Below, one piece after another: positions 7,012-12,725 of a stretch of DNA of 12,725 nucleotides (position 1 is its first letter; every line of letters begins with the position of its first letter). Position numbers and translations under genes: made by a program. The notes under the pieces were generated by a model that worked only from the letters and a program-made list of their open reading frames with translations, did not search any database and was not told the origin of the DNA. The stretch comes from JBGPIT01 sp041485125 (GTDB taxonomy: Bacteria; Desulfobacterota; Binatia; UTPRO1), in assembly GCA_041485125.1 (NCBI GenBank), contig JBGPIT010000110.1, positions 1 through 12,725 on the forward strand, written 5' to 3'.

Positions 7012-8346
7012 TCAGTGCTCCGGCGGGACCGCCAGCTGCGTCGCCGTCCGGATGCCCTGCGCTACCTCGGGCAGAATGCCCAGCCGGACGTAGATCGGGC
7101 GCGCGGCGCGGCGGATCTCCGGCAGCTCGCGCAAGAAGAGCAGGCCGCCCGCGACGCACGCGACGCCGCCGATCGCGATCGTGTCCGGGGCGCCGATGCG
7201 CGCGGCGAGGACACCCGCGAGCAGGCTCCCGAACGGAACGGTGCCGAAGAACGCCATGGTGTAGAAGCTCATCACGCGGCCGCGCTTGTCCTCGTCGACG
7301 AGGGTTTGCAGGATCGTGTTGCTCGCCGCCATCTGCACCATCATCGCCATGCCGGTGATCAGGAGAAGTACGAGCGACAGCCACAGCACCGTCGAGCGTG
7401 AGAATGCGATCAGCGCCGCTCCGAAGACGATCGCGGCGAGCGCGATCAACCGCCCGAGGCCGAGGACGCTTCGCCGCGACGCCAAGTAGAGCGCGCCGGT
7501 GAGGGCGCCGAGCCCCGAGGCGGCCATCAGGAAGCCGAGCGTGTGCGCGCCGCCGTGCAGCACCTCGCCCGCGACCACCGGCATGAGCACGGTGTACGGC
7601 ACGCCCATCAGGCTCACCAGCGCGAGGAGCAGCAGGACGGCGCGGATCGGCGCGAAGCGCATCGCATAGCGCCACCCCTCGCGCAGCTCGGCGAGCATCG
7701 GCCGCGCGCTCCGGCGGACCGCCCGCGCCGGCACCTGGATCGCCAGCAGAGACGCGATCACCGCGAGGTAGCTCGCGGCGTCGATCGCGAAGCACCAGCC
7801 CTCGCCGTACGTCGCGATCAGAACACCAGCGATCGACGGCCCGAGCAGGCGCGCGCCGTTCACCATCGACGAGTTGAGCGCGATGGCGTTCGGCAGGTCC
7901 TCGCGGTCCTCGATCAGCTCGACGAGGAACGCCTGCCGCGCCGGCATGTCGAAGGCGTTGATCACGCCCTGGCAGGCGCTCAGCACCAGCACGTGCACGA
8001 CCGTGATCGTGCCGCTCAGCGCGAAGATCGCGAGCAGGGCCGACTGCACCATCGCCGCGACCTGCGTCGCCACCAGCACGCGATGGCGGTCCCAGCGGTC
8101 GACCCAGACCCCGGCGAGCGGCGCCAGGAAGAAGGTCGGGATCTGCCCCGCGAAGCCGATCACGCCGAGCAGGAGCGCCGAGTAGGTGAGTCGGTAGACG
8201 AGCCAGCTGGTCGCGACCCGAGTGATCCAGGTCCCGATCAGCGAGATGCTCTGGCCGATGAAGAAGAGCCGATAGTTCGGATGGCGGAGCGCGCGACCGA
8301 CCGAGCCGAGACCGGCGCTCGGTGCGCCGGCAGGTGCGGCGCTCAC
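7012..8346 (-). CDS. Major facilitator superfamily exporter, EntS/MFS_3 type
   Basis: This gene encodes a 444-residue inner-membrane protein with about 12 predicted helices. The N-terminus LRHPNYRLFFIGQSISLIGT followed by WITRVATSWLVYRLTYS is the signature of the MFS_3 group that includes the enterobactin exporter EntS. The loop between helices 2 and 3 carries motif A, GVWVDRWDRHRVL (about 79-91), and the block RQAFLVELIEDREDLPNAIALNS is also typical of the group. Members are drug/proton-type antiporters that export siderophores, macrolides or other small molecules. The substrate here is unknown, and no siderophore or antibiotic genes lie nearby. The start is GTG at 8346 with a weak GGGGA eight bases upstream. 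It is divergent from the GMC oxidoreductase operon and 61 nt upstream of the zinc-ribbon gene. Confidence 0.92.
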   Translation of the reverse strand: MSAAPAGAPSAGLGSVGRALRHPNYRLFFIGQSISLIGTWITRVATSWLVYRLTYSALLLGVIGFAGQIPTFFLAPLAGVWVDRWDRHRVLVATQVAAMVQSALLAIFALSGTITVVHVLVLSACQGVINAFDMPARQAFLVELIEDREDLPNAIALNSSMVNGARLLGPSIAGVLIATYGEGWCFAIDAASYLAVIASLLAIQVPARAVRRSARPMLAELREGWRYAMRFAPIRAVLLLLALVSLMGVPYTVLMPVVAGEVLHGGAHTLGFLMAASGLGALTGALYLASRRSVLGLGRLIALAAIVFGAALIAFSRSTVLWLSLVLLLITGMAMMVQMAASNTILQTLVDEDKRGRVMSFYTMAFFGTVPFGSLLAGVLAARIGAPDTIAIGGVACVAGGLLFLRELPEIRRAARPIYVRLGILPEVAQGIRTATQLAVPPEH

Positions 8347-8424
8347 GGCGACGTCCCCGCGTGCATGCCGCTGATCTTATCGTGACGGCAACGCGAAGGG
8401 CGCGACGCCGGCCGAGGTGGTCGC

Positions 8425-8453
8425 TTGATTGCGGGCCAGCCGAAACGTAGCAT
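8425..8453 (+). promoter_or_regulatory. Sigma-70-type promoter for the GMC operon
   Basis: TTGATT (8425-8430) and TAGCAT (8448-8453) lie exactly 17 nt apart, and each matches the consensus at four of six positions. Transcription would start near 8460. This places the true start codon of the small subunit at ATG 8482 rather than at the in-frame TTG 8425 or ATG 8452, which would lie within the promoter. Confidence 0.5.
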
Positions 8454-8481
8454 GCGCCCGCCTCATGCGAGCTGCGGACTG

Positions 8482-9090
8482 ATGCGCGACCGCGCGACGG
8501 CGCTTGCCGCGCTCGACGCCGAGCTCTCGAGGCGTCGCTTCGTACAGACGGGCCTCGGTGGCGTCTTGCTCGTCGCCTTCGGCGCGGTCCTGCCGACCGG
8601 CTGCGAGCGCTACTCGGCGACCTCGGGCGCGCTGAAATTCCTCAGCCGCAAGGAGTATGCGGTTGCGACGCAGGCCGCCGTCCGCATCCTCGGCCTGCCG
8701 GAGGAGGCCCGCGACGACATCGGCGTCTTCATCGACGGTCTCCTCGCCGACCTGCCGCCGACGTCGCAGCGGCAGGCCCGGCTCATGCTGCGGGTGGTCG
8801 AGCACGGCACTCATCTCTTCGACTTGAAGACCAAGCGTTTCACCCGCCTCTCGCCCGCCGAGCAGGATGCCTACTTGCGCGGCTGGATGGAGAGCAGCCT
8901 CGGCGCTCGCCGGGTGATCTTCCGCGCCCTCAAGACGATGGCGGCGCTTGGCTTCTACGCGCAGCCGTCGAGCTGGGAATCGATCGGCTACGACGGGCCG
9001 GTGCTCGACCACGACTATCCGTCGAACGGATTCGTCGCCGAGGAGCCGGTCGCGATCAGCGACGTACGACGCCACGTCGGCGCCCGATGA
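8482..9090 (+). CDS. Tat-exported gluconate 2-dehydrogenase subunit 3-like small subunit
   Basis: This gene encodes 202 residues from ATG 8482. The N-terminus carries a twin-arginine signal SRRRFVQTG (16-24) and a hydrophobic stretch (25-37) ending in LPTGC (C41), a poor lipobox that might allow lipidation. The mature part, LSRKEYAVATQAAVRILGLP, then a helical region to about 160, resembles the gluconate 2-dehydrogenase subunit 3 family. Those proteins are the small chaperone-like subunits of membrane-bound FAD dehydrogenases. In such complexes the small subunit carries the Tat signal and takes the folded flavoprotein across the inner membrane. The stop overlaps the next start (ATGA at 9087-9090), so the two are translationally coupled and probably made in equal amounts. 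The family assignment rests on context as much as on sequence. Confidence 0.8.
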   Translation: MRDRATALAALDAELSRRRFVQTGLGGVLLVAFGAVLPTGCERYSATSGALKFLSRKEYAVATQAAVRILGLPEEARDDIGVFIDGLLADLPPTSQRQARLMLRVVEHGTHLFDLKTKRFTRLSPAEQDAYLRGWMESSLGARRVIFRALKTMAALGFYAQPSSWESIGYDGPVLDHDYPSNGFVAEEPVAISDVRRHVGAR

Positions 9091-10622
9091 TCCTCGATAC
9101 CGCCACCGTCGACGCCGACGTCGCGCTCGAGAGCGACGTGTGCATCATCGGCTCCGGCGCGGGCGGCGCGGTCTTCGCGCGCGAGCTCGCCGAGGCGGGA
9201 CGCTCGGTGATCGTCGTCGAGGACGGGCCCTACCTCCGCAGCCCCGACTTCGTGCAGCGCGAGGAGGTGATGTACCCGCGCCTCTATCGCGAGGGCGGGA
9301 CGGCGGCGACCTCCGACTACACCGTCCTGGTGTCGCAGGGGCGCGCGGTCGGCGGCTCGACGGTGCCGAGCTTCTGCCTCTGCGTGCGACCGCCGCGGGC
9401 GATCATCGCCTACTGGGAGCGCCACTTCGACCTGCCGAGCTTCACCTACGAGACGATCTACCCGCACATGCGCAAGGTCGAGAAGCAGATCGGCGCGCGC
9501 CGCCTCGGGCCCGAGCAGGTGAACGCCAATAGCGGCAAGCTCCTCGTCGGCAGCGAGCAGCTCGGCTACCGCGGCTTCCTGCCGTTTCACAACCGCACCG
9601 ACTGCCTCGATTGCGGGTACTGCGCGATCGGCTGCACCTACGACCGCAAGGGCGACATGCTGACGACGTACATCCCGGCGGCGTCGCGCGCGGGCGCGAC
9701 GATCATCCCGGACTGCGAGGTCCAGGAGATCGTCACCAATGCGGGCCGCGCCGCCGGCGTGCGCGGCACCTTCCATCACTCGGCCGACGGCGGGGTGCAC
9801 GCGCTCCGGGTACGCGCCAAGGTCGTCGTGCTCGCGGCCGGTGCCATCAACTCGCCGCGCATCTGGCGCCGCAGCGGCTTGCCCGATCCGTCGAACGGGG
9901 TCGGGCAAAACCTCCGCCTGCAGCCGCACGTGGTCGTGAGCGCGCTCTACCCCGACCCCGTCACCGGCTGGCGCGGCATTCCGCAGGGCTACGTCGTCGA
10001 CGAGTTCCTCGCTCTCGACGAGGACAGCGCCGGGCACGGCTACTTGCTGATTCCGACCTTCGCGCACCCGGTCGCGGCGGCGAGCATCCTCCCCGGCTAC
10101 GGCGCCGCGCATCGTGGTCTCATGGAAGACTACGCGCGCCTCGGCGCGATCGGCATCTTCCTGCACGACCACTCCCGCGGCCACCTCGAGTTCAACGGCG
10201 ACGGTCCGCCCGCGGTCGTCTACAAGCTCGGCGCCACCGACGAGGAGCAGCTCCTCGACGCGATGATGAAGGCGAGCGACATCAGCTTCGCGGCCGGCGC
10301 CGAGAAGGTGTTCATGCCGTTCAACGAGGTCCTCGCGGTCGGCAAGCGCGGCGCCTACCAGGCGATCCGCGAGCACGGCATCCGCGTCAACGACCCGCTC
10401 TTCATCTCGTACCAGCCGCAGGGAACGATGCGGATGGGCGGCGACGCGCACAGCGCGGTCGTCGACGGCAACGGCGAGGCCCACACGGTCCGGAACCTCT
10501 TCGTCTGCGACGCCAGCGTGTTTCCCACCAGCGTCGCCGTGCCGCCGCAGATCACGGTCATGACGCTCGCGACCCGCTCGGCGTCGCATCTGATCGCGAA
10601 CGCGTCGCGCTACTTCGCCTGA
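9087..10622 (+). CDS. GMC-family FAD-dependent oxidoreductase (large subunit) with four-cysteine cluster
   Basis: This gene encodes 511 residues. The ADP-binding fold DVCIIGSGAGGAVFARELAE (17-36) binds FAD. GRAVGGST (85-92) is the second GMC signature, and AAGAINSPRI (250-259) and NLFVCDASVFPTS (470-482) are further family blocks. C173, C176, C179 and C183 (CLDCGYCAIGC) have the spacing of an iron-sulfur ligand set and match the Cys-rich insert of bacterial dehydrogenase-type GMC proteins. The protein has no signal peptide and should be carried out by the Tat signal of its coupled partner. The expected catalytic pair is missing: the usual S-x-H-x-x-G-T/S block reads SYQPQGTMRMG (Q443 for His), and the later GVNP block reads AVPP (P486 for Asn). 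The substrate is unknown; an alcohol, sugar or sterol are candidates. No cytochrome subunit follows. Confidence 0.9.
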   Translation: MILDTATVDADVALESDVCIIGSGAGGAVFARELAEAGRSVIVVEDGPYLRSPDFVQREEVMYPRLYREGGTAATSDYTVLVSQGRAVGGSTVPSFCLCVRPPRAIIAYWERHFDLPSFTYETIYPHMRKVEKQIGARRLGPEQVNANSGKLLVGSEQLGYRGFLPFHNRTDCLDCGYCAIGCTYDRKGDMLTTYIPAASRAGATIIPDCEVQEIVTNAGRAAGVRGTFHHSADGGVHALRVRAKVVVLAAGAINSPRIWRRSGLPDPSNGVGQNLRLQPHVVVSALYPDPVTGWRGIPQGYVVDEFLALDEDSAGHGYLLIPTFAHPVAAASILPGYGAAHRGLMEDYARLGAIGIFLHDHSRGHLEFNGDGPPAVVYKLGATDEEQLLDAMMKASDISFAAGAEKVFMPFNEVLAVGKRGAYQAIREHGIRVNDPLFISYQPQGTMRMGGDAHSAVVDGNGEAHTVRNLFVCDASVFPTSVAVPPQITVMTLATRSASHLIANASRYFA

Positions 10623-10692
10623 GCCCCGGCGCTCGACGACCATGTCCGAAACTTGCGAGACACATCCCGGGGCGTGAGGTAGGTAGCACCTC

Positions 10693-12243
10693 GTGAAACA
10701 CGCCAAGCTCGCAGTCGACGACGAGGTGCCGGCAGACGTCCGGCCGCTCGCAACAGCGGTGTCAGCGCGTGACTGGCGCGACGGCGACGCCGAGGTCGAG
10801 CTCGACCCGGTGCGCTGCTACCAGGCGGTGCTGTCGCACGATCGTCGCTTCGACGGCCGCTTCTTCAGCGGCGTCGTCACGACCGGCATCTACTGCCGTC
10901 CGATCTGTCCGGTGTCACCGCCCAAGCTCGAGAACATCCGTTGGTTCCGCCACGCGGCGGCGGCGGAGGCGGCCGGCTTCCGTCCCTGCATGCGCTGCCG
11001 CCCCGAGACCGCGCCCGGGACGCCGGCCTGGCTCGGTACCTCGGCCGTCGTCTCGCGCGCGCTGCGATTGATCGAGGAAGGCGCCCTCGACGAGGCGTGC
11101 GTCGACGATCTCGCGGCCCGGCTCGGCATCGGCGGCCGCCAGCTCCGTCGACTGTTCGCGGAGCACGTCGGCGCGTCGCCGGCCGAGGTGGCGCGGGTGC
11201 GCCGCGTGCACTTCGCGCGCGCGCTGATCGACGAGACCACCTTGCCGCTGACGGCGGTCGCGTTCTCGGCCGGGTTCAAGAGCGTCCGTGCCTTCAACCA
11301 CGCGGTACGGACGACCTTCCGCCGGCCGCCGCGCGTGCTCCGCGCCAAGGCGAAGAGCGGCGCCGGCGCGACGTCGGACGGCGCGCTGGAAGTACGCCTC
11401 GCGTACCGGCCGCCGTTCGATTGGCCGGCGATGCTGCGCTTCCTGGCGCTGCGCGCGACGCCGGGGGTGGAGACGGTCGACGGCGAGAGCTATCGGCGGA
11501 CGATCGCGGTCGGCGGTGAGCCGGCGGTCGTCGAGGTGCGACACGACCGCGACGCGCCGGCGCTCCGCATGCGGGTCTGGCTCGGCCGCTACGACGCGCT
11601 GATGCGCCTCGTCGACCGTGCCCGCCGCGTCTTCGATCTGAGCGCCGATCCGCTGCAGATTGCGACCGATCTGGCGCGCGATGCGGCGCTCGCCCGGCGG
11701 ATCGCGGCTCGACCCGGCCTGCGCATTCCGGGTGCGTGGGACGGCTTCGAGCTCGCCGTCCGCGCGATCTTGGGCCAGCAAGTCACCGTCGGCGGCGCGA
11801 CCACGCTCGCGGGTCGGCTGGTCGAGCGGTTCGGGACGCGCATCGACAGTCCGGTCGCCGGGCTGACGCATCTCTTTCCGCTGGCGAGCGCGGTCGCCGA
11901 TGCGGAGGTCGAGACGATCGGCCTTCCCCGCGCTCGCGCGACCACGATCCGCGCCGTGGCGGCCGCCGTCGCGGAGGGTGCGCTCGTCCTCGACGGCTCT
12001 GGCGACGTGCGCGAGACGATGGAGCAGCTGCGGAAGATTCCCGGGATCGGCCCGTGGACGGCCGACTACGTCGCCATGCGCGCCCTCGGCGAGCCCGACG
12101 CGTTTCCGAGCGGCGATCTCGGCTTGCGGCGCGCGCTTGGCAACGGCGCCGGTCCGATCGCCGCGCCCGCGCTCGCACGCATCGCCGAGGCGTGGCGCCC
12201 CTGGCGGTCGTACGCGGCCATGTACCTTTGGATGGAGGGTTGA
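10693..12243 (+). CDS. alkA: Ada N-domain / AraC activator fused to AlkA 3-methyladenine DNA glycosylase
   Basis: This gene encodes a 516-residue fusion. The Ada zinc domain (about 38-108, FFSGVVTTGIYCRPICPVSP) has ligands C68, C72, C99 and C102; C68 matches the Ada cysteine that takes methyl groups from DNA methylphosphotriesters. An AraC-type double helix-turn-helix (about 115-217) follows, including LPLTAVAFSAGFKSVRAFNH. The rest is AlkA: an N-terminal domain (about 232-305), then the HhH-GPD glycosylase (about 350-516) with ILGQQVTVGGA, hairpin IPGIGPWTADYV (449-460) and catalytic D475 in FPSGDLGLRRAL. One protein could therefore sense alkylation, activate transcription and excise 3-methyladenine or 7-methylguanine. 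The C-terminal methyltransferase domain of E. coli Ada is absent but is encoded 2 nt downstream. GTG 10693 follows a GAGGT; later starts could trim the variable first 35 residues. Confidence 0.93.
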   Translation: MKHAKLAVDDEVPADVRPLATAVSARDWRDGDAEVELDPVRCYQAVLSHDRRFDGRFFSGVVTTGIYCRPICPVSPPKLENIRWFRHAAAAEAAGFRPCMRCRPETAPGTPAWLGTSAVVSRALRLIEEGALDEACVDDLAARLGIGGRQLRRLFAEHVGASPAEVARVRRVHFARALIDETTLPLTAVAFSAGFKSVRAFNHAVRTTFRRPPRVLRAKAKSGAGATSDGALEVRLAYRPPFDWPAMLRFLALRATPGVETVDGESYRRTIAVGGEPAVVEVRHDRDAPALRMRVWLGRYDALMRLVDRARRVFDLSADPLQIATDLARDAALARRIAARPGLRIPGAWDGFELAVRAILGQQVTVGGATTLAGRLVERFGTRIDSPVAGLTHLFPLASAVADAEVETIGLPRARATTIRAVAAAVAEGALVLDGSGDVRETMEQLRKIPGIGPWTADYVAMRALGEPDAFPSGDLGLRRALGNGAGPIAAPALARIAEAWRPWRSYAAMYLWMEG

Positions 12244-12245
12244 GC

Positions 12246-12725
12246 ATGCAAGCAGCGACGTTGGATGCACCGCGCGCGGCGCAGGGTCGCGCGACCGTGA
12301 TCGAGACGGCAGAGCTCACGACCGCTGCCGGCACCGTCGTGATCGCGCTCCGTGAGGGCCGGCTCTGCGCGCTCGGCTTCGCCGAGCAATGGCCGCGCCT
12401 CCGGAACGTGCTGGCGCGACGCTTCGGCACGATCACGTGGCGCGCGGGAGCGCGCTCACCGATCGTCGACGCGATCGCCGCCTACTTCCGTGGCGACATC
12501 GACGCGATCGATCGGTTGGAGACGGACAGCGCCGGCACCGCGTTCCAGGAGCGGGTGTGGGCGGCGTTGCGGACGATCCCGGCCGGCCGGACGTGGTCCT
12601 ACGGTGACCTGGCGCGCGCGATCGGCAAGCCCGAGGCGGTACGCGCCGTCGGGCTCGCCAACGGTGCCAACCCGATCGCGATCGAGGTGCCGTGTCATCG
12701 TGTGATCGGCGCCGACGGGAGTCTC
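12246..12725 (+). CDS. ogt: Methylated-DNA--protein-cysteine (O6-methylguanine) methyltransferase, 3' end cut by window edge
   Basis: 160 residues are visible from ATG 12246 and the frame is open at the right edge. The domain core GTAFQERVWAALRTIPAGRT, then WSYGDLARAIGKPEAVRAVG and LANGANP, leads to the active-site motif IEVPCHRVIGADGSL with acceptor C150 and the adjacent H151-R152. The enzyme transfers a methyl group from O6-methylguanine (or O4-methylthymine) irreversibly to this cysteine. Only about 15-25 residues are expected to be missing. It starts 2 nt after the Ada-AlkA fusion stop and is almost certainly in the same transcript, so the fusion probably induces its own operon. It could equally be named as a free-standing Ada C-domain; the symbol is tentative. 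Confidence 0.93.
   Translation, partial: MQAATLDAPRAAQGRATVIETAELTTAAGTVVIALREGRLCALGFAEQWPRLRNVLARRFGTITWRAGARSPIVDAIAAYFRGDIDAIDRLETDSAGTAFQERVWAALRTIPAGRTWSYGDLARAIGKPEAVRAVGLANGANPIAIEVPCHRVIGADGSL

Noticed and set aside
10623..10673. GCCCCGG ... CCGGGGC inverted repeat after the GMC stop as a terminator
   Set aside because: Only 7 bp with a loop of about 37 nt and no T-tract; not a credible intrinsic terminator.

Overview
The window looks like chromosomal DNA of a high-GC Gram-negative bacterium. Hand-counted lines from the core genes reach about 75% GC. A true NtrB/NtrC pair with a sigma-54 GAFTGA loop, a Tat-exported GMC oxidoreductase, an FmdB zinc ribbon and an EntS-type exporter fit a proteobacterial, myxobacterial or 'Binatia'-like lineage. 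This placement is inference from gene content and composition; no rRNA or other marker is present.

Layout. (1) 1-1237: a segment of lower GC (two counted lines give about 58%). It holds a broken glutathione S-transferase remnant, a small tail-anchored membrane protein and a small conserved unnamed protein. (2) 1238-2623 (+): a polytopic GT-C/DUF2142-like membrane glycosyltransferase that converges on thiE with overlapping 3' ends. (3) 2605-5857 (-): an apparent operon ntrB-ntrC-thiE, read leftward, with gaps of 3 and 19 nt. (4) 5858-6067: a divergent control region with a perfect 7-bp inverted repeat and promoter-like boxes facing both ways. (5) 6068-6562 (+): ispF (MEP isoprenoid pathway), possibly on a leaderless transcript. 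(6) 6573-8346 (-): an MFS exporter followed by an FmdB-type zinc-ribbon protein with a repeat-encoded acidic tail. (7) 8425-10622 (+): a promoter, then a Tat-signal small subunit translationally coupled (ATGA overlap) to a GMC flavoprotein dehydrogenase. (8) 10693-12725 (+): an alkylation-damage cassette, an Ada N-domain/AraC/AlkA fusion followed 2 nt later by an O6-methylguanine-DNA methyltransferase that runs off the right edge.

How they work together. The ntr pair should control sigma-54 genes in response to nitrogen status. The GMC pair should form a periplasmic FAD dehydrogenase exported by the partner's Tat signal. The last two genes together provide sensing and repair of N-methyl and O6-methyl DNA damage. 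Most of the window is ordinary housekeeping and accessory sequence. The most unusual point is that the GMC enzyme appears to lack both canonical catalytic residues while keeping its cofactor site, a four-cysteine cluster and its export partner. I see no CRISPR array, insertion sequence, integrase, tRNA or rRNA.
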